From Chrysomallon squamiferum (Eukaryota > Mollusca > Gastropoda > Neomphalida > Peltospiridae): a stretch of 64,000 nt of DNA. Within the stretch, counting starts at the first letter, position 1. Every line of letters starts with the position of its first letter. Made by a program: the position numbers and the translations under genes. This document shows positions 41,175 through 53,969 of the stretch, piece after piece. Location of the stretch: contig CM022669.1 in the NCBI GenBank assembly GCA_012295275.1, positions 7,988,989 to 8,052,988 of the forward strand, read 5' to 3'. The notes beneath the pieces are model-generated. The model was not told the origin of the DNA, did not search any database, and worked only from the letters and a program-made list of their open reading frames with translations.

Positions 41175-43635
41175 AACTGTATGCAAATTCCATAAACTAC
41201 GTAATATTTTTTATTTTTTATACAGTCCATCTCTCATGATTTTAGATAATGAGTAACCACTCTGTAATAACTTGAATGGTAATCAAAAAACATAGTTAAC
41301 AACAAAGTAAAATTAAAGACAGATTCACAATTCTTTATTTGCTTCAAGCAAAAAATTCACTCGCTGCTCACGTTCCATTAAGCAAACCACGAAGACACAT
41401 TAAATTGACAAACTAAAATTTACAAACATGTTCCATATGGAAATAAATCTGTATAGTCACTTAGTACTTTGTTTTTATAACTGTCAAAAGAAATCTGTAT
41501 TAAGTCAAATGATTTTTTTTTTTTTTCCCCACAGATGTGAAAGGAATAATTTTTACACTTTGGAGTTAGGCACAAAATTAGTAGATTGGTTAACTATACA
41601 CGAAATCTAATTGTATCTATTATTTAATTAGAGATTTTGTGGGTTTAAAAAAAAAAAAATAATAATGAATATTATGTGATATGAGCTCAGTTTAAATATA
41701 TTTATACATACAGATTACCCATATGGTTTCTATATCTGTTCCCTCAAAAGGAGCAACGCGTTTTTCTATCTAAAGTTAGATTTTGATACCAAGTTCAAGA
41801 TAAAAAGAAACAAAACAATAATAATAATAATTAAAAAATATAGGCCTACCACAGAACTTGTGACCCATATATGTGTACATTTTGTTCTGTGGCAGATATG
41901 GAACATCAATAAAATTGCTTACACAACCACACATAAACCGTATTAACCAATCAATATTACATGCAATCAAGAGAAAACATTTTTATTCAGACACACATGC
42001 ATTCAGTAAAACAATTACCTTGTATCCATTTTCTCTGGATTGACAATCAAAAATAATTTCTACAATTTGTACACATTTATACAGCTATGGTCGAATAACC
42101 AGTCACTTTCTACAGGTAACACAATTACAAAAGCTAAAGGCTGGGTCCTACTGGCCAAATTTTAGGAATGTTCCATTGACAGTATTACACTGCCATGGTG
42201 TGCCAACATTTTATATTGTATTTTAGTGTTTTAATTCAGTAAACGGTGATGTATATAGTTACTTTATTGTAATACTCGAGTGATGTTTTCAAAAACACAG
42301 TGGTAATAAATTATTGTGGATTTGTTTCTTCATGATACAGTGAACAGGAGACTGCAAAACACTACTTAAAATAAAGACAAAGTTAACAGAGCAATAACTG
42401 CAGTGAAATAAAATCCACACAATACCAGAAAGTCTTCTACAACTACAAACAGAAATATATACATATACATATGTATATTCAATTTCAACAAAACTGTCTG
42501 CAATCTAGAAATGTTCCTACTCATTTTCCAAAAGATAGCATTAAGGACATTTACACTATCTATTAAGAACACAGCTGTAACACAGCTTGAAATATTTTCA
42601 ATGCAACATCATTAGCAATTTCATCACTGTTTGTAGCAATATTTGATAAAACACATAAAGAAAAACCTGTAATTTCAAAATGTGTATTGTTAACATATTT
42701 CATGTAAAATCAGTCTGGTACCTGATAATTACATCAAATTTTCAGTCACTTGATTTATTAAGTAAAAATTTAATTGCTTATTTGGGTGTTACATTTTTCA
42801 AACACTTTTTTTTAATTATCAGTAAAATAAATTTAAGAAGATACAGAATCTAATGCAAATAAAAAGGTATCTGATACAGCTATACATTCCTGTTCACTCA
42901 GAAACATGTTAGAGAATGGCTTCATACAAATGTTAAGATATTAAGTAACCAAGAAGAACAAAACACCAAATGCAAAACAGGAAAACTATAAAATAGACAA
43001 GACCATAAAAATGTTGTTTTTATAAAAAATGAGGATAACTTAGTTAAATGCACCAAAACAAATACATAAAAGAACTATCCTCTAATGTTAAAAATGAAAT
43101 TATTTCCTTTCTTTCCATACCCCATAAAAAGCCTGAAGAAAATTAAACAAATGGATTAAAAACTATATTATCTATCAGAAACCAAAATAAAGATTTGTTC
43201 TGTTGCTACTCTGTCAGTGTGGGTTACAAATTACCATAGAACACATTAAAAGAAACAAAAATAAATTATCATTCACATTCTCCTAAGTATCTGGCCACCC
43301 AACTATCTTGTCAAACCTGAGTGAAAAAAAGAAAAATAATATGATTCCAAAAAACAAAAAAAAAGAAGTTTAAATTGTTTTTCATATCTTAGTCTCATCT
43401 GTGACAGGCAGCAAACATCTATTCACACCGCTCACTACAGCAGACATGTCAAAACCGGACTCATTAGTTAACAAAAACATTTCAATCACGATTCCCTCAT
43501 CCATTTAATTTCCATTTTTTTTTTTTTTTTTTTTTTTTTAAAGTACCATTTTTAACAGCGACCCAACAAGCCAGCTTGCAGGATTTTGTATGACATAATC
43601 GTCTTTTTCACTGTCATCACCTTCATCCCAAAACA
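41175..43635 (-). other. Probable USP3 3'UTR and downstream flank
   Basis: Non-coding, fairly free of microsatellites. Antisense AATAAA candidates (TTTATT on +) lie at 42263-42268 and 41334-41339. If the second is used, the 3'UTR is about 2.3 kb. UTR extent is inference. Confidence 0.4.
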
Positions 43636-46600
43636 TTAGTTTTTGTTTCCATTTATACTGAGATACTCTGGAAGCTTGATTTCTCTCCGCACATAAAACA
43701 GGATGTAACCTTTGCACTTGGCAACCGTTTCCTTCTCACAACAGGTCACAGTGCTGTCATTGAAATGGTACCATTGACCTAGATAAGAATCCAGAACGTA
43801 ATAAATGCATCTGTTATCTTTACAAAATAAAGTAAACAAATCTTAAAAGTGGTTTCTAGTTTGTATATTTATCCAGTAATGAAATGTGATGTTGAAAAGA
43901 AATCTAGTATTAATGAGCATGTCTACAATTCTTATAGAATACACAAACAAAATCTTAAAAATTGTTTTATGAAAATTAAACATTTCTGCACCAATCTAGA
44001 CTGATAAACTGTACACAAGCGACATTATGTACTGAATTTGGCTTTTTTTACATTTAACAGAAGATATAAATATGGGTAACTGCCACAACAAACACCAGCT
44101 GAACTTCCCCTCTAATTATGAAAAAGCAAAGTGATGAAAATACTAGTTCAGATATTATTTCTTAGTGCAGTTTCAAGTTTTAAAATGTTTGAACTAAAAC
44201 ATTTTACTGAAGTTAAAAACATATAAAACATATAAAACTCACCGTCATGCGATGCGTATGATGTATAATGGCCAGAACCAGCCCTGAAGTAAAAATATTA
44301 AAATTTTCAAATAATAATTTTAAAAAAAACAGCAAACAAAAAAATAAATAAATAAATAAACAAAAACAACAAAAAACTGCAACTAATTCAACAACAAACA
44401 ATTCACAAATATTTATCCCTAACAGTGGACCATTTACTAATAAATATGATAATAACAGACAAAACTAGATTCCAGTATTGGAAAGATATTAAAATGTTTT
44501 AACAGGAACTCACCCTGATCCATGGTGGACAACAACAGCAGCCAAGTCATACAGGTTACTTCCAGCAGAACTACCTCGTGTTTCATGCTGCAACATAAAT
44601 ATTTTAAAATTATAATTAAAAACATTTTATTAAAAAACTAGATTTTTTTCTTTATCTAAACCTGGGAATAATGTTACAAATATTTTACTTTTGCATTTTT
44701 TTTGTAAGTTATGTAAAAATTTTTTTATAAAATTAATGAGCTAACTAAAAAAAGTGATTCCAGTTAACAATTATTTTACATTAATAATTTTTAAATTTGC
44801 TATGGGAAACTGTAACGTTTTCAGCTGATCACAATAAGAAATGTTTTGCTGGTGTAACTACTGTTTTCAGTTTAATCAATAGTCATTCCAGTTAATTTAT
44901 CAAAACTTTAAATCATTAATTTGTGACATTTCACAAAAATTCTGTTCCAAGTTAAAAAGGGGTTATGCTGTGAATACAAGAAAGGCAACACTCACTGACT
45001 GGCAGAGAACAAATTTTTTAAAAGTAATAAAACTCTGTTTTTTAAACTGAAGTAAATGCATTTAATGTTTCATCCTGCCACACTGACCAGATTGTTTAAT
45101 ACATAGCGGCTCATGTCGAGTCCCAGCAAGGGAAAATCCACATAAGTTTCAACTTTCAGTCGATGGTAGGTCCCCCAGCGGAATCGCTTTAGATGCAGAC
45201 AGAGTACCTGAAACAATCAGTTTAATTCTAAAATATTTTTCTAAATACTTCCCAATTTATCTTAATCTATTTCCTAATTCTAAACATTAAAATGAAAATT
45301 TCAACTGAAAATATTATCCTGTCATCATTATTCTAAAATAGTTTCTACTCTTGTTATTATTATTAATTTTTAGATTAATGAAATATTTGTGGATAAAGAT
45401 CATTTACAGGGATGCATGTAGAAAAGTTTACAGAAACATTTAAATTATTCATTCATATAACAATAAATATAATTTGCCTTTATTTTTTTCTGTATGATAT
45501 TTCAATGTTATTCTACAAAGATTAAGTGCAATGCTCATGTAAAATAACTTGATATGCAATCATGATAATGAATCCAAATATAATCAGGAAACAAATTCAT
45601 TATAATATTTGCTGAATTATTTAGCAAACTGGAAATTAACAGCTGAAATAAGACTTACATTAGGCAGCCTCCGTATCCAAAACTTCTTAGTTGATTTCTG
45701 TTTCTGCTTGCAGTTACTGCACATGTAGAGTTCTGAATCTTCCAGTTCTTCCACATCAGTAAAACTGGACAGACAATCTGTAAAAAATGGATAAAACAGT
45801 TTTTTTAAAATATATCAGAGCAAAATTTAGAAATAACAAAAGGCAAAAACATACATTTATGGGATATTGTCCAAAAACAGCCGTAACTGAAAAACTATTA
45901 GTCTATCAAACCACTGAAGGTCTTACCTAGCAAGGTGCAAACAGGTTCTCCTTCTTTTGGTTTTGAAGACTTCATAGAGAACTGAGATGGTATATCTAGT
46001 GACAGATCTGAAAAAACCCAGAGAACTTATTTAAACATATCACTGACAAATATTCTTACAAAAGCCTCAGGACTTTTGTCTCTTAACATTCAACTATCAA
46101 TATAATTTTTTTTTTTTTTAAATGTTGCAAAAATTATCTCCCTTGAAGATTTTCTTTTACAAAAGAATGGCAAAATGTTCATGTCCTTTTGAAAACTACC
46201 ACTACTTTATATTTTTAGAATTTATTTAGAAGTTAAAAAAATAAAAAATAAAAGGTAGGTAACTTGCAACTGGTCAGAGATATACCTAAGAAAGGATCGT
46301 GTTTCTTAGACTCCATCCCACATATAAGACAGTTAACTTCATTCTGCAGCAGCCCACCAAAAATGGCTGTGACAATGGTGGATTTTCCTTTTGGTCCTAT
46401 GAAGGGGCTATTGTTGTTAGGATATGGCAGCAACTGCAACAGCTCAGTGTGAAGTCTGTCAAGAAGATAGCGCATGAACTCATGTGCATCCTGCTGCTGG
46501 TAGCCTCTATAGAAACAAAAATAAATAAATAAATAAATAAATAAAAATACTGAGTGATACCCTCAACTGCTGCTATATATCAGAAATTCAGAAAAGAAGT

Positions 46601-48229
46601 TCTGGTTGTAAATGTAATCTAAAGAAAATTTTATTAATACTTTTTTTTTACCCAATATATATGTTTATGTTGACATTTAGTTGAATTTCTCATGACTTGT
46701 TTTGTTCACAACTTGATTTTAAATATTATGCTTCAATGGGATGAATTAACCATACCCAAGGAATTCATATATTTATTAAAATTTTGTTTTGCTTTATTAA
46801 TAATATAATGAAAAATGATTTAACTCTGACATTCAAATTTCATCATAAATATTCCCCAAATGGATATTTCCAGAAAAAAAAATCAGTGAAATCCACTTCG
46901 GTGTAGACAGAAATTCCACTGTTTATTGTTTGACAACAACAAATAAATCTAACCGAAATCTTGGCACAACTTTCCATATCACATTAAAAAGTGACTCTGG
47001 AGAAATGGCTGCTTTCTGACCCTGCCACAATGACACAAGAGTTTTCCTTAACTCTTCAATCAGCAATCTGTAAAATGAAAATAAAAATGTATATGTGTTT
47101 ATTTTCACACTGCTATGTGTTGTTCTTTGTAATTTTACACTGAATATAATATGACCAGTATTTCCATACAAGTTTTGAACTAAAAAAAAAAAAAAAAAAA
47201 AAAACAGTTTCCTTAACTTAGAACTTATTATTTCCTTCTCCTCCTTAAAATGGATTCTCTGTAAAAAAAATATATAAAAATATCTTAACACTACTGGTAC
47301 TTACACTGTCTCACCACTGACCATATCACGTTTCTTAGTTGAGTTGTGCATTTTTCTTTTGATCACCTTGTCTTCCAGAGATGGCAACTGTTTGATGTAG
47401 CCACAGAACTCTTGAATATTGCTGCCATTTAAACAAAAAAAGAAATCATCAAATAGATCCACTGAAAACATATCCCAATTTTTTTTTTATCTGTAATTAT
47501 CACTATTGTAACATACATCCCATAAAATTATCTTCAATAGATTTAATTTTACAGTAATGATTTTTTAAATCAGCCAATGCAAATTATCAGACACACACAC
47601 CTACACTATATCTATACTGTAACTGGTTGTCTGAATGTCTTCTAAGTTTTCCTAAAATCTTACTTCTCAGATGATTTAAAAAACAAACAAAAAAATGCAA
47701 TAAATAAAACGACAAAATGTAAGTAAAAAATCTTCACTAACCTCAAAGATTGTACTACAGCATTCATAAAACATGTATTTCCCAAATTTCTCAAGCCTGA
47801 CGATCTATGAGGTCGCTGTGTTTTCTCATCCTATAAAATCATTTCATCGTCAGTTAAAACAATCATGAACATCTTATGTCAGAACAAAACTTTCAAATTT
47901 CAAGAATATAAAGAAAGATTTTCTTTTTGACTGAAAAAAGAATGAAGGGTAACATTTATTCAGTGCATTTAGAATAACAGCAATTAATTAAGAATAAAAA
48001 TGTTCAAGTCAAGCTGCTGTGTAATCCTTGATTAAACTAATTTACATCTTTCATAAGTCAGCCAACCAGCAACAAAATGAACTGACAAAACAGTAAAACA
48101 AATATGCCCATAAAAAAAAAAAGCCAATATATAAAATAATACTAACTTTTTTCAGTTTTTTCTTGACATTTTCTATAGATTCAGTGGAATCTCTTCTTCG
48201 CCTTTCTTTCCTGTGATTTTGAGCACTAG

Positions 48230-48273
<44 letters not shown>

Positions 48274-51200
48274 TAATAATAATTAAAAAAAAATAAATAA
48301 ATAATAATAATAATAATAATTATTATTATTATTATAATAAAATAAAATTAATATAAACAATACCTTTGTGACTGTGACTGACAAGCCAGCTGAGATATGG
48401 ATTCTAAATGTTTCCTGAGATTTTTTAAGTATCCTGATTCAGTATCGTTGATCACAAAATCATCACAGATATAGCTGCAGAATGGAATAACACAAAAGTA
48501 AAAAACAACAAAAATAATATGTATATTTTTACATATATGTATATGTATTAAGTCTTGGAATAATCTTTTATTAAATTTATTTTATAATTTTTTGTATAAC
48601 AAATGTATATTATTAATTTTAGTAATAAGTAGACTGAAGATATAGCACATTTAAATTATAATTTTATAAAATAGTTATACAAAATCTTTTTATTACATAT
48701 GCTTAAGTATGTACAAATCTGTAAATATCCATGTGGTATTTATATGTATGCATGAGTGCATGTGCGGTCTACAGTGTCTCTAAGGACAAAACCATTTGCT
48801 CTGAAATCTTGAATGTAATCTGTTTGAGTATATAATATCCTGTATGAGTCATACAAGCACTCTACAGTTAGTGACCAGACAAGAGCAAGTCACACAAAGT
48901 CAATGATGTGAAAAGTAACTTGACACCCACCAGAAAGCCATAAAGTTATGGCAGTCCATGCAGACAGCATGCTTAGTTGATCCCACTGACTGAGGTCCTG
49001 CCTCACACTCATTTTGTGCATTCGCACACATTTCTTCATGGTGCTGCTTTGCGTGTGCATTAACATATCTAAGTACAAAGCACATTTAGCTTATTAAGAA
49101 CAAAATAAAAAATTATGCAAAAATATACTGCGCATTATCTATACATACATACATACATTTTAATAATTACTAATTAGTTTAAACAATTATTTTTTATTTT
49201 TTCATTTAATATAAGTACAACGTTTAATTAATTTCCAAAAATACATTTCTACTTAAATATATAAAAAAATAAAAATAAAAAATTAAGTAAAAAATAATAA
49301 TAGTAGTAGTAATAATAATAATACCTTCCACAGTTAATCACTCCACAGGCCAAACAAATCCAGGGACTACTTTCAACCTTGCAAACTGAAAATACAACAA
49401 TAAAAACATATGAAGATAAATTCCTGCAAATTTCAGACATAATGGGCATTTGTGAAGTCTAAATACACAAATATGAAATTTAATTCAAAATCGTTTCCTA
49501 CAAGTTTAAAATAATATATATTTAATATTGTGCTTATTCAGCATAATTTCCAGACATTATTGTCTGCTTAGTGTAACATTTACAATGAAGAAATAAATAA
49601 CTAAATAAAATAACTGCAACAGTAAAACAAAGCAAAACATTAACATTTTACTTAAAATTTACTGACTGGGAGCAAAAATATATTTAACAAAAAAAAAAAA
49701 ATCATCAACGGGCAACAGATAATTTTTTTTTTTATAAAAAATAAATGGCCCTTTCTCTTTTTTTCATTCCCTTCTGTCAGGTTAATTTATTTCAAAACAT
49801 TTTTAAAAGAACAGTGTACCACTAATAAATGAAACATATTTTTTACAGATTAGTATAGATTTGTTTTTGCCATATACAGTTATAGTAAAAACAAAATAAA
49901 ATAAAATAAATAAATAAATAAAAAAATATCATAAAAATGATTAAAGAACAAAATGTGTCTAAACAATTGTTCAAATACTGTTAAAATTGTACATTATACA
50001 TTAAAAAAAATAAAAAGATATTCTTATTTCAAAGCAGCTAAATGAAACTTTTATTTACACAATTATGTGATTCTTATGTAACAAAGGAAAGAAAATAATG
50101 AATACATAATCCATGGAACTGAGTCATTTATTACAGTGACTTTTTTAAATGAATACTTATAAACCAAGTCTGTGTTGGGTTTGCTTCTTATCATCAAGAT
50201 GGTGGAAAGATTACACTAACCCCAGTTACATGTTGCCCTTTGTTCCACTATAATTTTGGCACGTGAACTGATTACAAATTAAGACATTTTTCATCAAGTC
50301 CTCATAATTTTATGTATGTGTATATACATGTGCACATAAATTGTCAATCAAGATATAAATGGTAAACAAACTAAATTTCAATAAAGAATCTGTTGTTTGT
50401 TAATAACTTCTGTTCCTTAAAGCAGCCTTGAAAGTTAAGGATAAATCTGCAATCGATGGAGGTTAATGAAATTACTAATGAATCTTTAATGTCACCCCTC
50501 TCAAATATCTAGAAAGATATAAATGTTTATAATAACAGAATGCAAGCCATCTTATGAAAAATTGAAGTTTGCCTCAAGTAGTTGTTACGACATTTTTGTC
50601 AAAAAGTAAAAAAGTATTTACCAAAACTATATATTTGTTCCTCTTTCTGGATATTCATCTTCATACAATCAGTATTTTTGGATAATAAATGAAATTTGTT
50701 ATATGCAAAAGATATCTGTCTATTTTGACAAATAGATGTTATAATCGTAACTCATTTGTAATTACTCAGTGCTTTAATTTTTCTCTATATCACAATTCAT
50801 TAACTTGATTAAGTACTGTTTAATGTCGACTACATTTAAAATCAACCATCAAAAGAAAAACATCAATAATCAAAGAACTGTCAGTGTAAAAAAAAACAAA
50901 AAAACAAACAACAACAAAGAAAATCAATAACCATGAACTACTTGATGGAAAGAATAGATCATTCAAGAAAGCAATATTTAAAAAAAAAAAAAAAAAATCT
51001 AGTTTGTCTAGATCAGCAAGGAAGAAAAAAAGTGAATGAAAATAGAATAGATTTTATTATAATTTATTCTTTCTTTCTGCGTTTTTTTTTTTTTTTTTTT
51101 TCTTTTCTTTTCTTTTTCTTCTTCTCTCGGTCTCACTCCTTTTAAATGTATACTGCCATTAATAGCTGCACTGAACAGTTATGAAAATGTATCGATTGAG

Positions 51201-51594
51201 TGACATCCATGAAGTTGGAATGACGTTTAAAACAAAACTGCACGAAGAAATAGGCGATTATGATGACTATTAAATTCTGTTATAAACTAAAGTGATCTAC
51301 CATGTGTCCGCTACATAATTCTATTTTGGGAGATGACAATGACAATCGTCTGGGAATTTGATGACGTATTTTTATCAGAGTTATCAATTTAAATTTAATA
51401 TTATATAAACAATCTTTTTTTATTTCAATACATAACTTTCATCCTGTAATGATCAAAGTTCAGAATTACGTCTGCATAAGGATTATTTACGTCCCTGTGC
51501 ACTTACCAGAACAACAAAACACTGGACGACTGTTTTCACATTTTATAGAGGGCGCCGTGATCCTTGCACTGTCTTCCAAATGTGGGCACTCCAT
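43636..51594 (-). CDS. USP3: Ubiquitin carboxyl-terminal hydrolase 3 (USP3), complete, 15 coding exons
   Basis: A nuclear deubiquitinase that removes ubiquitin from histones H2A and H2B and supports S phase and the DNA damage response. Exons, 5' to 3': 51594-51507, 49385-49325, 49068-48931, 48474-48364, 48225-48147, 47830-47742, 47421-47305, 47067-46954, 46506-46286, 46007-45927, 45777-45659, 45207-45088, 44587-44514, 44283-44243, 43778-43636. All are GT-AG and sum to 1596 nt (531 aa; human USP3 is 520). It starts [12 protein letters not shown], as in vertebrate USP3. A ZnF-UBP ([43 protein letters not shown]) precedes the catalytic domain: Cys box [13 protein letters not shown] (C179), [14 protein letters not shown], zinc CxxC pairs (NCLICG, YMCSNCK) and His box [13 protein letters not shown] (H476) with FNDSTVT (D492). 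Every catalytic residue is present. Confidence 0.95.
48230..48350. repeat. Poly(A) and (AAT)n tract in USP3 intron 4
   Basis: About 38 A, starting just upstream (in gene sense) of the polypyrimidine tract of exon 5, then AAT/ATT units. The T-run on the - strand doubles as the acceptor's polypyrimidine tract. Confidence 0.85.
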
Positions 51595-52826
51595 TTACAA
51601 AAAGAAAGCCTTGACGGGTCTGCTAAGAGCAGATTATGTAGTTATTAGTTGCAGAAGGGCTTATTTTAGTAAGAAAAGGTTTTCTAGACGTAATAACAAT
51701 AGTTTTAACAGCTTCTGTGATTTTTCTGCATTGACTTTGCTTCAGACATCACATCCGCCAGCTCACTAATACATTAAAATGTCAACGGTAAATATCAAAT
51801 AATTATTATCAAAATAAACTATAATATATATCATCACATCATTAACTATAACATTCTTTTTGTTTTTGTTATTTAATGAGACTATGCATAAACAAATTTT
51901 GTATACAATACATGCTTTTTATAGAGAACTTTATTTTTCAGCGCAATGATTTCTTTTTAGCTCCTCAACCTTTGAAGTTAGAGTCCACGAATGCGCCCGA
52001 AGATTCCCGAACAATTTAAATCACCACGTGACATGTATTTATGCATGAACCGGTTTAGAAAATGTATAAATAAGATTTTCGTGGTCACGTTATCTGATAG
52101 AACAATGATTGGTTTAGAATGTCGGAGCCAAAATACAAAAATCACAGGGTAATCACGATCTGCCAATTTAAAAAATATGACATCTTTTTGTATTTAAGCA
52201 ACTAAAATAAAAAATATTTATTTATTCATTTTTAAAATTTAATATTTCTTTAATTTTAATTCATGACACAAAATTATTTGTCTTGAGAAACAAATAATAA
52301 TTAGTGTACAAATGACTGATGAAACTTAGGAAGCAGAAATAAGTTACTCGTTAATTCTGTCAGCTCCTTTCATTTATTATATTTAAGGGAGTTAAGTAGG
52401 GGTCAGTATTCAGAAATTGTATCTTATTCTAACCACGATGGTTGATTTGACCGTAAAAGTGTCTGATACACGTATATCATCTTTATGTCCTAGCACTGGC
52501 ATCGAAAAATAATTAAAAAATCATAGCAAACTTAAACAAAATATATTTTTTGAAAATCAAAATATTTTTGCAAGTGTCATGAGTAGTCCTTGCAAATTAT
52601 TTGTTTTTACAAGTTTAAATAAATTTGAAGTTTGTATCTATATTTTGAGTCATTGATTACAGCTCAATTAAGAAATACTTAGATAGCCATGATAAAATTA
52701 AGTAATTTTCTTGTGACTTGACTTGTTTAATATATTATTATTTGTATATAAAAATATTTTACTTGTGTGTTTCACAGGCTGTAATTTTTTCTTTATTTTA
52801 CAACTGATGTCGTGCAGAAAATGTTA

Positions 52827-52857
<31 letters not shown>

Positions 52858-53400
52858 AATTACTGGCAATGGTTTGTGTGCTCCTCTTTCTTCATTACTT
52901 GTTTATTAATTATTATTATTGTTTACATCACTGCAAAAAGAATCACAAAGCAAGATAGACAACACAAAAATACTAAAATATTTATTTTAATTAATGATCA
53001 CGTCTGATATCAGGGCATTATGTAATTTGTACATCATTACATGCAGACATCTTAAAAACTACATACTTCATGCATCATTTGAACTGGTTAGTATATCTCA
53101 TTACTTATTATAATCATTCAACAAAACCCACATTTTCACTTACATTTTTTTTAAAGCAGACTTGTACATGGATATTTTTAAACAACTGAAACAGTCATCT
53201 GGTTTACCTGTTCCAGGACTGACTGAAAATAACAATCTTATTGCAAATGTTTTGAACTAAATAAATTACCATCACTTGTCAACAACTGATTTAATTAAGC
53301 AGAACATCCTTAAGTATGTTTAGTGACTTATCTGCTTGTTACCTGATTGTTGATAACAATATGAACATTTCTCTGACTAAAACCATATGTATGTCTGGTG
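51595..53400. other. Intergenic region between USP3 start and POLE end, includes the likely USP3 promoter
   Basis: The complex segment 51960-52170 has a CCAAT box on the - strand (ATTGG at about 52108) and CACGTGAC at about 52025, about 430-515 bases before the USP3 ATG. No TATA box is evident. The rest is AT-rich with an (AAAT)n tract at about 52828-52858. No other gene is seen. Confidence 0.4.
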
Positions 53401-53404
53401 ATTT

Positions 53405-53410
53405 TTTATT
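53405..53410 (-). terminator. Candidate poly(A) signal of POLE
   Basis: TTTATT on + (AATAAA on -), 560 bases past the POLE stop. Hexamer evidence only. Confidence 0.3.
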
Positions 53411-53969
53411 GAAATGATATATGACATTAACACACAATTATACACAGGGCTGCACATCTTAAAGACTTGTCCTGGCACAAACACATCCAGAATAAATATT
53501 TTAACACTATACTGTACATTGCTTTGACATAAACATGAAATCCAGAAACTGTCTTCTCTTGAAAACATGATGCAATAACAATTAGTTTGTAAGTTTTATA
53601 TTTTTAAGTCAAATTTAATGGTTCCATAAATTTTGTCTGTTGTTAAGTATTTTCTATCATGCTTTGAAATTATATGAAATAGTTTTGATAAATTAATGCA
53701 AAGATAATATCTTATGTCAGTGAATTCCACATAATCACAGTTATATTTATCATTCTTCAGTAAATGACACAATATTCAGGTTCAAGAAGACACTCAAAAT
53801 GTTTCTAACAAATGTACACCCAGCACTTAGTCCAATTCTGTCTGGTAGGTATTATTTTAAAGGTCATCACCATGACAATATGTAATTCACATCCATCAGG
53901 TTTTTTTCACCACAAGGTAAATATTGTCAGTGATATCAGTGAGTGTTGTCATCATGGAAACCACATTCA

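Noticed and set aside
40934-41230. 98-codon frame on the - strand
   Set aside because: It runs antisense through the inverted USP3 fragment; intron-derived sequence with no protein similarity.
48890-49085. Alternative reading of this USP3 exon in a second frame ([12 protein letters not shown]...)
   Set aside because: Out of phase with both neighbouring exons; the chosen frame carries the conserved [11 protein letters not shown] and HAVCMDC zinc-finger motifs.
51449-51769. 106-codon frame on the + strand
   Set aside because: It overlaps USP3 exon 1 in antisense; the - strand codes the conserved MECPHL start with a good donor.
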